Assembly: GCF_000306945.1 (NCBI RefSeq) | Contig: NC_018518.1 | Coordinates: 2,480,001-2,544,000, forward strand | Source of the DNA: Bordetella pertussis 18323 | Lineage (GTDB): Bacteria > Pseudomonadota > Gammaproteobacteria > Burkholderiales > Burkholderiaceae_B | Reading direction: 5' to 3' | Length of the DNA: 64,000 bases | Shown: one piece after another, positions 43,749 through 54,600 of the stretch | Layout of the letters: each line of letters starts with the position of its first letter | How positions within the stretch are numbered: position 1 is the stretch's first letter | The notes under the pieces: model-generated | Told to the model about the DNA's origin: nothing | Database searches by the model: none | What the model saw: the letters and a program-made list of their open reading frames with translations, nothing else | Program-made: the position numbers and the translations under genes

Positions 43749-46700
43749 CGATGCAGCGAAAAGGGCGATCCGCCTGGCGCCGAGGTATCGGGCCGCGGCG
43801 GCGCATACTTGCCGCGGTCGAACTTGGGCACCGAGCCCAGCGTGAACGCCATATCGCCGCCGGCCCAGTGCTCGTCGCGCAAGACCCGCAGCCCCGTCAC
43901 CGGATCGCGCTGCAAATGGCCCGACACCCCATCGGCGGCCGCCAAGCCGCCCGGCGACACCGCGATGACGGAGCGGTGCACCGCATCGTAGTGGTCGCGC
44001 TCCAGCCGCCCGCCGCTGACCACCAGCGTAGGCCGGGTGCTGGTCGAAAGCAGCGCCGGCGCCGACACCCCCGCCGAGCCGCCGTCGCGGTCGCGCCGGT
44101 CGGCCAACTGTTCGGCGCGCACCCGGCCGCCCACCTGCACGCGGCCCTGCCCGGCGGTCGACACCAGGTCGGCGCCGATCAATTGCGCATCGCCCGCCAC
44201 GCGCACCGACAAGGGGCCGCCCGCGGCAATGCCCGTACGCTGCGCCACGATGGCGCCACGGTCGTGGCCGTGGCTGAACGACACCCCGACCTGCGCCACC
44301 GGCTGCGGCTTGAATCCGTTGCCGGTCGACGCATGCGCGCCGGCCGCCGCCATCCAGTCTGCCGACGTGTGGCTTTCGTCATGCACATCCTGCACGCTGG
44401 CCATGGACAGCGCGCCGCCGACCTCGACCCGCGCGCCTTGCGCGGCCTGCACGCGCGCGCCCTGCATGACCAGGTCGCGCGCCGCCTGCAGATGCACATT
44501 GGCGGCCCGCACGCCCGTCCGGCCATGCGTGTGCCGTTCGGAGGCCGCGTGCTCATGGTGCCCGCTCAGCCCCGCCGTGCCGCGGACATAGGCGTCGCCC
44601 TTGACGAGATTGGCGCCCATGGCCAGGCGGGCGTCGAGCGACAGGCTGTGCGCGTCGCGCGTGCGCTGCTCGCGCGATTCGGCCGACCGCATGCGCAACG
44701 CGCCGGCCGACCGCAAGTCGACCTCGCGACCACCGTCAAAGCGTACGCCGGCCAGGGCCATGTCGCCCGCGCCGCTTTCGATGCGGGCATTGCCGCCCAC
44801 GTGCGTCAGGTTCTCCGAGGTGGCGTTGCGGCTCTCGTTCCACCACTCCGTCCGCAGGCTCGCGCTCAGCGTGCTGCTGATCGTATCGGCCATGACGCTC
44901 TGGAACGCCGTGCTCAACGCCTGGCCGAACATCAGGCCGCCGTCGATCCCCCTGCCGTCCCCGGCCTGCGTCAGGCTCCGGCCCAGCCGGCTGCTGGTCA
45001 CCTGCGGATTGACGCTGCCATCGACGCCCAGCTCCAGTCCGACGCGCCCGCCGCTGCGCACGGTGTGTTCGGTATCCACGTACTTGGTGGTGCGCACCTC
45101 GCCGCCGCGCAGCCGCAAGCCGGGTTCGCCTTCTGCGCCGCCGCCGTAGCGGTCTCGATTGATGTCGGCGCCGCCGAAGTCCAGCACGCCGCCGACGGCG
45201 AGCAAGCCATCGCCCAGGCGCAGGTCGGCGTTGCGGTACGTCTTGCGCGACGAGGCGCTCTTCTCCCAAACGCTTTCCCAGCCGACCCGGGCGCTCGCGC
45301 TGGACGCCGCGCCGCGCCCGGCATGGCTGCTGACACCGCTTTCGCTGCCCAGGCTGAAACCCGCCTCGTAGCCGCCCGCCCCCACCTTGCCGCCGAGAAA
45401 CAGCTGGCGCACCTCCTTCTCATGCTCGGCGTGCGCGAAATCCGCGGCGGCCTTGAACCTCGCGTCGCGGGCCACGGACAGGTTCGTATGCGCGGCATCG
45501 ACCGAACCGCCTTCGATCTCCAGGTTCTGCATCTTTCCTTCCAGCGTGCCGGCTTCGATGCGCGTACCGTAATGGTTCGCGCGCGCCGACTGGCTGGTTT
45601 CCGTCGTCGACGACAGGATGGCGAACAGGCTGCCCAGCGGCGTCGAGCTCCTGTTCTCGTAGCTGGACGCCGCCTCGTACACGCCGCCCAGCTTGACGTC
45701 ATCGACATCCAGCTTCACCTTGCCGCCCTTGAGCGTCGCGCCGGCCGTCTCCAGGCGCTTGGCCTCGATATGCAGCTGGCCGCCTTGCGCATCCAGGGCG
45801 CCGTCACCGCGCGCCGCCAGCCTGCCCTTGCCGTCGTACCGCATCGAGGTCGCGACCTTGACCGTGTCGGCCTTGAGCCTGACATCCTTGCCGCGCAGCT
45901 TGCCGCCCTCGATGCCGATATCCCGGCCTGAGACGTCGACCTCGTCATCGGCCTCGATGCCGCCGCCCGCCCCCTTGCTGTCGGCCACCACGACCTTGCC
46001 CTTGCCCGCGTCCACCTTGACGCTCCTGCCCTGGATCAGCCCGTTGACCGAACTGACGTCATGGCCGTCCGTATTGACAGTTACGTCGCCGCCGGAGGCA
46101 ATCAGCGCCCCGCCGCCGGCGTACTGATCCATGATGCCCTGGCGCGTCGCCTCGGTCAGGTACAGCCGGGGAGCGAGGACCTTCTGGCCGTCGATCACGG
46201 TATCCACGTACCAGACGAAATCGCGGTCCGCCAGCTTGAGCTGCTGCGCGGTCGGCGCGACACCCACCTTCAGGCCCAGCGCCTTGCCGACCGTCCCGGC
46301 CGACTCCATCAGCCTGGCCACCAACGCGTCACCGCGCACGGGCAGGCGGCTTTCGTAGCCGCCCAGGGCGCGCCGCACCTGCTCGCGCACCAGCGTGGTA
46401 TCGAAATAGTTGTCGCCCGCCACGCGCGTGGCGCGATCGGGCTGGTAGCCGATCTGCTCGAAGAAGTAACCCGAACCGTAGAATCCGCCTTGGTCGAGAT
46501 ACTTGATGCGGGTTTCGATCAGTGGCTGCGGCAAGGCCACGGCGGGCGCCACCGGCTTGCGGGGTACGTCCCGCAGGGCCGCCGGATCCGCGTCGCCCTG
46601 CGGCGCCGGCATGGCCGCGGGCACGGCAACGCTCGACGCGGCAGGCTGATCCCCGACGCGCGCGAACAGATGCCGATTGGCCAGCACCGCCTCCAGCGCG

Positions 46701-49700
46701 CCATCGATATCCAGGCGCGTTTCCAGCCCCAGGCCGCGCAGCGCATCGAACGAGCCGCCGGAGGTCTCCACCTTGTGCTCGCCGATGCGCAACGTGTCGG
46801 GCCGTCCCCGGTTGCGCGCGGCATTCTCGCCATTGCGCAGGTACCCGTCGGACAGCGTCACCCCCTTGCCCGCGGCCAGCACCGTCTGCACCTGGGGGTA
46901 GAACGTCAGCGGCGCGCCGCGCCGGCCGGCCTTGAAATCGTTCCAGCGCTGCACCAGTACGGGATGGGGCTGCGCGCGCCAATCCGCCCCCAACGCCGCC
47001 GACAGCGCGCGCGCCAGCAACGCGCGCCCGGGCGTGGCCGGCGCCAGCTGGATGCGGTCCACGGCCTGCTCATACTGCTTGCGCAAGGCCTGCGCCCTGG
47101 CCGGCTCGTCATCGCCCAGGCGCGCCAGCGCCGCGGCGTAATCGCCGATGACGCGATCGAGCGCAGCGGTTTCCGTATCCAGACCGGCCAGCCTGTCCGC
47201 GCCGTAGCGCGCCGCCAGGATCTCGCGCACCTGGCGTTGCGCCTCGCCATATGCCTCGGCGGCGCGCGCCTGGGCCCGCGCCGCCTCGTATTCGCGCAGC
47301 GCCTCCCGGTAATCGGCCAACGCCTGGCGGGCGGCGGGCGAGTCCGCACTCCCATCCGGCAGCGACAACTCGGGCTTGGCGGGCACGGGCGGCGCCTGCG
47401 GCGGCGGCGGACTCACGTAGCCCAGATCGAGATTCTTCAGCGTATTGGTGGCCCAATCCGTATACGTATCGTAAAAGCCCCAGATGGTTTCCCAGCGGTT
47501 TTCGCCCACCAGATAGTCGAGCAGCTCGTACAGCGTGCGGAATGACCAGTAGGCCGGCGTCAACGCGGCGCGGCTATCGGTCACTTTCAGTTCGATCGCG
47601 GCCGCCAGCGGCGTGCGCAAATAATCCGCCAGGGACACTTCCCGCGACAGGGAACGGTTCTCCACATCGCCGTCGATGTAGGCATGCCCGACGGCCTGGA
47701 TCGTGCCTTCGTTGCGCAGATGCCCCCTGCGCCCCGGCCCCAGCTCCCGGTTCACGTACAAATCGCCGCCGCTCTCGATGCGCGATTGCCCCGCCTGCAG
47801 CGCCACGTCGTAGAACGGCGCCGCCACCGCCGCCCCGTTCCCGTAGCGCAACCGATAGTCCAGATACGCGAGGCCGCGCCAGAAACCATAGCCACCGCCG
47901 CCCACCGTATTCTCGCCGGCGTGCCGTACATGGCCGGTCAGCGTCGCCCGGTTCTCGATACGCGCGGCATCCAGACGCAGATCGCCGCCCGCCCGCACGC
48001 TGCCCAGATCGTTGATGAGCGTGTCCCGCGCCGCCAGCCGCATGCCGCCCCCGGACTCGATCAACGCCGCCTTGCCGTTGGTGATTCGGCGCGCCCGCAG
48101 CGCCATATCCGCCCCCGCCCACAACAAGGCGCCGGCTGCGTTGTTCAGCGCCCCGGACGCCGAGGCCAGCTTGAGGTTCCCGCCGGCGACGATGGCCTGC
48201 CTGTTGTCGATATCCCCCTGCGTTTGCACGTCCAGGCTGCCCGGGACGCCGATTTCGGTGTTGACGCGCAACGACCTGGCCTTGACGCGCAAAGCGCCTA
48301 GCGCGACGGGCAGGATATCGGGGGTGTCGATCACGAGGTCGCGGTCCGTGCCCCGCGCCAGCGCAAGCGTGGCATTGCCATCGGCATGGATCGAGCCCGT
48401 ATTGGCGTAGTCGTCCACCGCCAGCTCGATATCGTTGCGCGCATCGAGCCTGCCCGGATTGCGCAGCTCGCGGCCTTCGACGATGCGGATGTCGTGGCCG
48501 GCGGCGACCTGGCCCGAATTGCGCAGTTGCGGCGATCGCAATCCGACGTCGTGGCCGGCGGCCGCCACGCCATGGTTGTCGATCCGTGCCGCCCGCAGCG
48601 TGAGGTCGCCGCCGGCCTTCAGGCTGCCGCGGTTTTCCAGCGCCGCGCCGACCGTCGCGGCGAAGTTTCCGCGCGCCTCCGCCTGCGCGGCGTTGTAGAA
48701 CGACGCGGCGCCAAGCACGATGTCCTGGTTGGACAGCAAGCGGCCGGCGTTGCGCGCCGCCCCGCGCACAGCGATGTCGACACTGCCGGCGGACAGCAGG
48801 CCGCCTGCCGCATTGTCGAACGACGCGGCCGTGACGGCGAGGCGGTCGCACGCGCTCGCCATCCCCGTGTTCGACAGCGCCCCGCCCGCATCGAGGCGGA
48901 CCGGGCCGGCCAGGCCCAGCCTGCCGGCCAGCGTCATCTCCTGCCGCGCGACGAGCGCCGTCGCTCCCCTGCCCTGGCGCAGCGCCCCGGCGATTCCGAT
49001 GGTTTGCGCCGACACGGCGTACTCGCCGTCCAGCGAGGCCGTGCCGCGCTCGGCGTACCGGCCTGCGATCTCGGCCCGCATGCCTCCCTGCCCCAGCGCC
49101 AGGCTGCCCCGGTTGTCCCAACTGGCTGCCTGCACGAGGAGGCGTTCGCCGGCGATGGACGAACGCGCGCTGGCGGCCACCACCGGCCGCTGTTCCGTCC
49201 GTCCGGAAATTTCCACGCCCCGCTCGGCGGCCACGACGCCCGCCTGCGCGACCGACTCCGCCGCCTTGATCACCAGCCCCTGCGCGCCGGCCTCGCCGCC
49301 CAGGCTTTGGATGGTGCCGAGGTTTTCTATCCGGCCGGCCTCGATACGCTGCGTGCCGGCCGAATCGATCAGGAACTCGTTTTTCAGGACCGCGCCGACC
49401 TGGAGTTCGCCGCGCCGGCCGGCCGAGATATACCCCTTGTTCCGCGCGTCGCCGCGCACCCTGAGCGTCAGGTCGCTGCCTGCCCCCTGCTTGCCGCCGT
49501 TGCCCACGCCGCCGCCGAAATTGACGAACGTGCCGGCTTCGACCAGTACCGCGCCGCTCCTGGCCGCGATGACCGCGTCGGAAACCACCGACTCTTCGTC
49601 GTGCACGGTTTCGGCGATTTCGTCGGCGATCCGCACCCATCCGTCGACGACTTCGATATGCCGTCCAGGCACCACCGCGCCCGCCTCGTCCAGCGCGCGC

Positions 49701-51406
49701 AGCGTGCCATTGAGAAACAGCACGTCCTGGACCCGCAGCGCGACGGATGGCCGGCCCCCGTCCGGCCGGGCTTGCCGCGCCCGCGGCGTGATCCCGCTGC
49801 GCAGGCTCGCGTGTTCGAGCACGGCGGCACGCGCGCTTGCCGCGACCATGCCCTGGTCCGCCGTGACGTCATTGCGCAACAACAGCACGCCATTGGTCGC
49901 GTCGATGGTGATGTCTCCTCGCACGGCCACGCCCTGGCCCCGGCGGCCCTCGCCCACGCGCACGTCGTCGCGCGCGTGGATCTCGACGCCGCCGCCGTGC
50001 GCCTGCGCCCCGACGGCGGCCAGCGCGCCGACATGCACGAACGCGCTGCTGTCGATGCGCGCCTGGCCCGCGCTGCCCGTGCCCAGCGTCACGCCCGCGC
50101 CATCGACGCGCAGCGCGCCGTCCGTCTTGGCGGCTTCCAGCGCCACCTCCCCGCCTGCCCGCACCGAGAGTGCGCCGCGGCTTTGCAAGGTACCCAGTTC
50201 GGCCCGGCGCGCCGTATCGATCGAGATGCCGGCAAGACTGTCTGCCGCGCCCACGCGCAAGGCCCCTTGCGCTCGCGCATCGAGCGGCCCGTCTGCCCGC
50301 AGGCGCTGCGCCTGCAAGGCGCCGCCGGCATGCAGCGACAAGGCGTCGCCACTGGTGGCCGTGCCCACCTGTACGGCGCCTTCCCCCGCAATACGCATGG
50401 CGCCGCCCGAAGCCAGCGCGGTCGCCGCCACCGCCCCCCCTGCATCGACGGCCAGGTGCCCTGCGCCCGCCGTTGCCTCGCGCAGGCGTATCTCGCCGCG
50501 CGACGACACCGTAATCGCCCCGGGCGAGGACACCGCGCCACGCTGGCGCACGCCCACGCCCGAGTCGCTCGACAACAGCGTGATGCGCGCGCCGTACATC
50601 GCCCCCGCCGCCGTGCCATCGATGGCATAACCGGAACCGCCGCTGCCGGCCGAGCCGGCCAGCGGCGTCACGCTGCCGTTGGCCGGCTCGAACCGGTTGC
50701 GTCCGGCCACCACGGCAAGCGCCGCGGCCCGCGCGCCGGCGCCTGCGGCGACCGGGCCATCCAGGCTGACGGTACGCGCCACCAGATCGAAGTAATCCAG
50801 CCCGCTGGTGTTCACGCCCGCGCCCGCGACCGCGATATGGCCCGCATCCACGTCCAGCCTGAGCCGGCCGCCTTCCGTCACGGGCCGGCCCGTGCTGAGC
50901 GTCAGCCGGCCGGCGTTGAGCGTGACCAGTCCGTCGACGCTGAGGCCGTTCGGATTGGCGACGATCAGGTCCGCGCGCCGGCCGAACACCTCCAGCGCGC
51001 CGTGCAGGCGGCTGGGACGCGTCCCCGTGATCTCGGTCAGGATGGCCGTCGCCGCCTGGCGCAGGCCAGGGTTGCGATTGAGGTAGCCGGCCAACTGCGA
51101 GCGGCCCTCGGTCAGGCTGTTGTTGAACACCAGGCCCGGCGGCCCGACGTCGAATTCGCGCAGCCGGTTGTGCGACAGGCCGTTAGCGTCCGGGGCGACG
51201 ATATCGATGACCGGCACGCCGGATGGCGAGCGATGCGGCGCAGCCATCGCGCCGCACGCCAGGGCGGCTCCCGCCGCGGCCAGCGCGCGCCGCAGCCGCC
51301 GGCCGGCCCCGCCACGCCCGCGCCGCGCGGCGCGGCGCCGGGGCGCCACCGGCACATACATGGCGCGACATTCGCTATAAACCAATCGAAAGCTAAACGC
51401 GTTCAT
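43745..51406 (-). CDS. fhaS: Filamentous-haemagglutinin-like adhesin FhaS
   Basis: A 2553-residue two-partner-secretion exoprotein. The start at 51406 (AGGAG upstream) gives MNAFSFRLVYSECRAMYVPV, the extended signal seen in FhaB-type proteins, then a Sec core (LAAAGAALACGAMAAP). The TPS domain (~60-300) has SHNRLREFDVGPPGLVFNNSL, NRNPGLRQAATAILTEITG and VANPNGLSVDGL, needed for recognition by an FhaC-type translocator. Haemagglutinin beta-helix repeats follow. Residues ~1630-2030 (RIKYLDQ... to ...GSESG) appear nearly identical to the corresponding part of FhaB as I recall it. RGD occurs at 496, 651, 1691 and 1866. Unlike FhaB there is no proline-rich region or C-terminal prodomain; the protein ends SPFSLHR. 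No fhaC-like gene is adjacent, so it would depend on FhaC encoded elsewhere. The TAG stop lies in the IS481 F flank. Confidence 0.92.
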   Translation of the reverse strand: MNAFSFRLVYSECRAMYVPVAPRRRAARRGRGGAGRRLRRALAAAGAALACGAMAAPHRSPSGVPVIDIVAPDANGLSHNRLREFDVGPPGLVFNNSLTEGRSQLAGYLNRNPGLRQAATAILTEITGTRPSRLHGALEVFGRRADLIVANPNGLSVDGLVTLNAGRLTLSTGRPVTEGGRLRLDVDAGHIAVAGAGVNTSGLDYFDLVARTVSLDGPVAAGAGARAAALAVVAGRNRFEPANGSVTPLAGSAGSGGSGYAIDGTAAGAMYGARITLLSSDSGVGVRQRGAVSSPGAITVSSRGEIRLREATAGAGHLAVDAGGAVAATALASGGAMRIAGEGAVQVGTATSGDALSLHAGGALQAQRLRADGPLDARAQGALRVGAADSLAGISIDTARRAELGTLQSRGALSVRAGGEVALEAAKTDGALRVDGAGVTLGTGSAGQARIDSSAFVHVGALAAVGAQAHGGGVEIHARDDVRVGEGRRGQGVAVRGDITIDATNGVLLLRNDVTADQGMVAASARAAVLEHASLRSGITPRARQARPDGGRPSVALRVQDVLFLNGTLRALDEAGAVVPGRHIEVVDGWVRIADEIAETVHDEESVVSDAVIAARSGAVLVEAGTFVNFGGGVGNGGKQGAGSDLTLRVRGDARNKGYISAGRRGELQVGAVLKNEFLIDSAGTQRIEAGRIENLGTIQSLGGEAGAQGLVIKAAESVAQAGVVAAERGVEISGRTEQRPVVAASARSSIAGERLLVQAASWDNRGSLALGQGGMRAEIAGRYAERGTASLDGEYAVSAQTIGIAGALRQGRGATALVARQEMTLAGRLGLAGPVRLDAGGALSNTGMASACDRLAVTAASFDNAAGGLLSAGSVDIAVRGAARNAGRLLSNQDIVLGAASFYNAAQAEARGNFAATVGAALENRGSLKAGGDLTLRAARIDNHGVAAAGHDVGLRSPQLRNSGQVAAGHDIRIVEGRELRNPGRLDARNDIELAVDDYANTGSIHADGNATLALARGTDRDLVIDTPDILPVALGALRVKARSLRVNTEIGVPGSLDVQTQGDIDNRQAIVAGGNLKLASASGALNNAAGALLWAGADMALRARRITNGKAALIESGGGMRLAARDTLINDLGSVRAGGDLRLDAARIENRATLTGHVRHAGENTVGGGGYGFWRGLAYLDYRLRYGNGAAVAAPFYDVALQAGQSRIESGGDLYVNRELGPGRRGHLRNEGTIQAVGHAYIDGDVENRSLSREVSLADYLRTPLAAAIELKVTDSRAALTPAYWSFRTLYELLDYLVGENRWETIWGFYDTYTDWATNTLKNLDLGYVSPPPPQAPPVPAKPELSLPDGSADSPAARQALADYREALREYEAARAQARAAEAYGEAQRQVREILAARYGADRLAGLDTETAALDRVIGDYAAALARLGDDEPARAQALRKQYEQAVDRIQLAPATPGRALLARALSAALGADWRAQPHPVLVQRWNDFKAGRRGAPLTFYPQVQTVLAAGKGVTLSDGYLRNGENAARNRGRPDTLRIGEHKVETSGGSFDALRGLGLETRLDIDGALEAVLANRHLFARVGDQPAASSVAVPAAMPAPQGDADPAALRDVPRKPVAPAVALPQPLIETRIKYLDQGGFYGSGYFFEQIGYQPDRATRVAGDNYFDTTLVREQVRRALGGYESRLPVRGDALVARLMESAGTVGKALGLKVGVAPTAQQLKLADRDFVWYVDTVIDGQKVLAPRLYLTEATRQGIMDQYAGGGALIASGGDVTVNTDGHDVSSVNGLIQGRSVKVDAGKGKVVVADSKGAGGGIEADDEVDVSGRDIGIEGGKLRGKDVRLKADTVKVATSMRYDGKGRLAARGDGALDAQGGQLHIEAKRLETAGATLKGGKVKLDVDDVKLGGVYEAASSYENRSSTPLGSLFAILSSTTETSQSARANHYGTRIEAGTLEGKMQNLEIEGGSVDAAHTNLSVARDARFKAAADFAHAEHEKEVRQLFLGGKVGAGGYEAGFSLGSESGVSSHAGRGAASSASARVGWESVWEKSASSRKTYRNADLRLGDGLLAVGGVLDFGGADINRDRYGGGAEGEPGLRLRGGEVRTTKYVDTEHTVRSGGRVGLELGVDGSVNPQVTSSRLGRSLTQAGDGRGIDGGLMFGQALSTAFQSVMADTISSTLSASLRTEWWNESRNATSENLTHVGGNARIESGAGDMALAGVRFDGGREVDLRSAGALRMRSAESREQRTRDAHSLSLDARLAMGANLVKGDAYVRGTAGLSGHHEHAASERHTHGRTGVRAANVHLQAARDLVMQGARVQAAQGARVEVGGALSMASVQDVHDESHTSADWMAAAGAHASTGNGFKPQPVAQVGVSFSHGHDRGAIVAQRTGIAAGGPLSVRVAGDAQLIGADLVSTAGQGRVQVGGRVRAEQLADRRDRDGGSAGVSAPALLSTSTRPTLVVSGGRLERDHYDAVHRSVIAVSPGGLAAADGVSGHLQRDPVTGLRVLRDEHWAGGDMAFTLGSVPKFDRGKYAPPRPDTSAPGGSPFSLHR

Positions 51407-51593
51407 GTTGTCTCCTAATGTCGTTATGTAGGCCTGATCGGCGTCGTGGCCCAATCAGCATAGAGACGCCGTCCACACTTCAACACACCCGAAGAAAACT
51501 CACGCAAACAAACAAGTAAACCCCTATCAACTACCAACCAATTTGCCTACCTACAACTTCCAGAATGAATTTAGGACTGACAGAACGGGACAA
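51407..51593 (-). promoter_or_regulatory. Upstream region of fhaS
   Basis: A moderately AT-rich spacer between the purL terminator and fhaS. It contains the strong ribosome site AGGAG at 51410-51414 and probably the fhaS promoter. I saw no clear BvgA heptad pair. Confidence 0.4.
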
Positions 51594-51623
51594 TAAAAAA
51601 CGGCCTTTCTCGCGAAAGGCCGT
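51594..51623 (-). terminator. Rho-independent terminator of purL
   Basis: On the minus strand ACGGCCTTTC-GCGA-GAAAGGCCGT followed by TTTTTA: a perfect 10-bp stem with a T run, 24 bp beyond the purL stop codon. Confidence 0.93.
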
Positions 51624-51646
51624 TCGTAGGGAGCGCAGCGAAAGGC

Positions 51647-54600
51647 TTACTTCAGCCAGACGCGCGCGTTACGGAAGATGCGCATCCAGGGACTGAACGC
51701 GCCGCCGGCATCGCGCTCGCCCCATTGCGCCGGCGCCCACGACATCATGACGTTGCGGGTCACGCGCTCGGGGTGCGGCATCATGACCGTGAAGCGGCCG
51801 TCGGCCGTCGTCACCGCGGTCAGGCCGCCGGGGCTGCCGTTGGGGTTGAACGGATAGGTTTCGGTGGCCGCGCCATGGTTGTCGATGTAGCGGACCGCCA
51901 TCAACGCGCGCGCCGCATCGCCCTGCTGGGAGAAGTCGGCGTAGCCTTCGCCGTGCGCCACGGCCACCGGAATGCGCGCGCCCTCCATGCCGGCGAAGAA
52001 GATAGACGGCGAAGCCGTGACTTCGACCAGCGACAGGCGCGCCTCGTACTTCTCGGACTGGTTGCGGGTAAAGCGCGGCCAGTGCTCGGCGCCGGGGATC
52101 ATGGGCGCCAGCGCCGCCATCATCTGGCAGCCGTTGCACACGCCCAGCGCAAAGGTGTCGGGGCGGGCAAAGTAGGCCGCGAACTGATCCGACAGTTTGT
52201 CGTTGTAGCGAATGGTGCGGGCCCAACCCTCGCCGGCGCCCAGTACGTCGCCATAGCTGAAACCGCCCACCGCCACCAGGCCCTGCATGCCGGCCAGGTC
52301 GATGCGGCCCGACAGGAGGTCGGTCATGTGCACGTCGATGGCCTCGAAGCCGGCCGTGTCGAACGCCCAGCCCATCTCGACCTGGCTGTTGCAGCCCTGC
52401 TCGCGCAGAATCGCCACGCGCGGCCGCTTGCCGGTGCCGATGAACGGGGCCGCCACGTCTTCCTGCGGATCGAACGCCACGCGCGGGGCCAGGCCCGGAT
52501 CCTTGGCGTCGTTCCAGACGTCCAGCTCGGCCTGCGCGCAGGCCGGGTTGTCGCGCCGCGCCATGATGCGGTAGCTGACCTCGCTCCAGGCGCGGCCCAG
52601 GTCGGCGCGCGGCTGGCTCCAGACCTTGCGGCCGTCGCGGTAGAACTCGACCTCGTCGGCGCCGTTCAGGCCGCCGATGACATGCGAATGCGCGGACAGG
52701 CCGGCGCCGCGCAGCACTTGCATCACCGCGTCGCGCTGCGAAGCCGGCACCTGGATGACCGCGCCGGCCTCTTCCGAGAACAGCGCCTTGAGGGTGAGCT
52801 CCTCGCGCTGCACCGCCACCTGTTCGGGACGGATCTTGTAATCGCCCCAGTCGGCCGACTGCGGATCGAAGGTGAGCATGTCCAGGTTGACCGACACGCC
52901 GGTGCGCCCGGCGAACGCCATTTCGGCCAGCGTGGCGAACAGGCCGCCGTCCGAGCGGTCGTGGTAGGCCAGGATGGTGCCGGCCTCGGCCAGCGTGCGG
53001 ATCGTCACGAAGAAGGCGCGCAGATCCTGCGGCGCGTCGATATCGGGCACCGTCTCGCCGACCTGGTTATAGGCTTGCGCCAGGATGGAGCCGGCCATGC
53101 GGTGCCGGCCGCGGCCCAGGTCGATCAGGATCAGCACCGTATCGCCGGCATCGGTGCGCAGCTGCGGGGTCAGGCTGGCGCGCACATCGCCCACCGGCGC
53201 GAACGCCGTCACGACGAGCGAGACCGGCGCCACCACCTGGCGCTGCTCGCCCACCTCGTCCCAGGACGTCTTCATCGACAGCGAGTCCTTGCCCACCGGA
53301 ATCGACAGTCCGACCGACTGGCACAGCTCGCTGACCGCCGACACGGTGTCGTACAGCGCGGCATCCTGGCCGGGCACGCCGCAGGCGGCCATCCAGTTGG
53401 CCGACAGCTTGATGTCTTCGAGGCGCGCCACGTCGGCGGCCGCCAGGTTGGTCAGCGCCTCGGCCACCGCCATGCGGCCGGAAGCGGGCGCGTCCAGCAT
53501 CGCCAGCGGCGTGCGCTCGCCCATGGACATGGCTTCGCCGCGCGTGCCTTCGAAATCGGCCAGCGTCACGGCGCAATCGGCCACCGGCACCTGCCACGGA
53601 CCGACCATCTGGTCGCGGCTGGACAGCCCGCCCACGGTGCGATCGCCAATGGTGATCAGGAACGACTTGTTCGCCACCGTCGGATGGCGCAGCACGCGAT
53701 AGGCCGCCTCGGTGAGATCCAGGCCGGCCAGGTCGAGCGGCTCGCTCACGCCGGGCAGGCGCTGCACGTCGCGCGTCATGCGCGGCGGCTTGCCCAGGAT
53801 CACGTCGATGGGCACGTCCACCGGACGCACTTCGTTCTCGCCTTGCGCGCGGATCGTGTCCAGCCCGGGCAGGCCCTCGCCGTCGACCACGCGCAGCTGG
53901 CGCTCTTCGGTCGCCACGCCGACCACCGCGTACGGGCAGCGCTCGCGCCGCGCGATGGCGTCGAAGCGCTCCAGGTCCTGCGGCAGGATCGACAGCACGT
54001 AGCGCTCCTGCGACTCGTTGCTCCAGATCTCGGCCGGCGACATGCCCGACTCTTCCAGCGGCACGCGCTTGAGGTCGAAGATCGCGCCGCGGCCGGCGTC
54101 ATTGACCAGTTCGGGAAACGCGTTGGACAGGCCGCCCGCGCCCACGTCGTGGATCGCGACGATGGGGTTGCGCTCGCCCTGCTGCCAGCAGCGGTCGATG
54201 ACCTCCTGCGCGCGGCGCTCCAGCTCGGGGTTGCCGCGCTGCACCGAATCGAAGTCCAGTTCGGCCGAATTGCTGCCCATGCTGATGCTGGAGGCGGCGC
54301 CGCCGCCCATGCCGATGCGCAGCCCCGGGCCGCCCAGCTGGATCAGCAGCGCGCCCGGCGGAATCACTTCCTTGTGCGTGAGGCCGGCGTCGATGCTGCC
54401 CAGGCCGCCGGCGATCATGATGGGCTTGTGGTAGCCCCAGCGCGTGCCGCCCGCGGTCTGTTCGAAGGCGCGGAAATAGCCCAGCAGGTTGGACCGGCCG
54501 AACTCGTTGTTGAAGGCGGCGCCGCCGATCGGGCCATCGATCATGATGGACAGCGGCGAGGCGATGCGCTCGGGCAGGCCGTGGTGGTCGTTCTCCCACG

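Noticed and set aside
48386..51418. 1010-codon open frame on the plus strand
   Set aside because: Antisense of fhaS, low-complexity Arg/Ala-rich.
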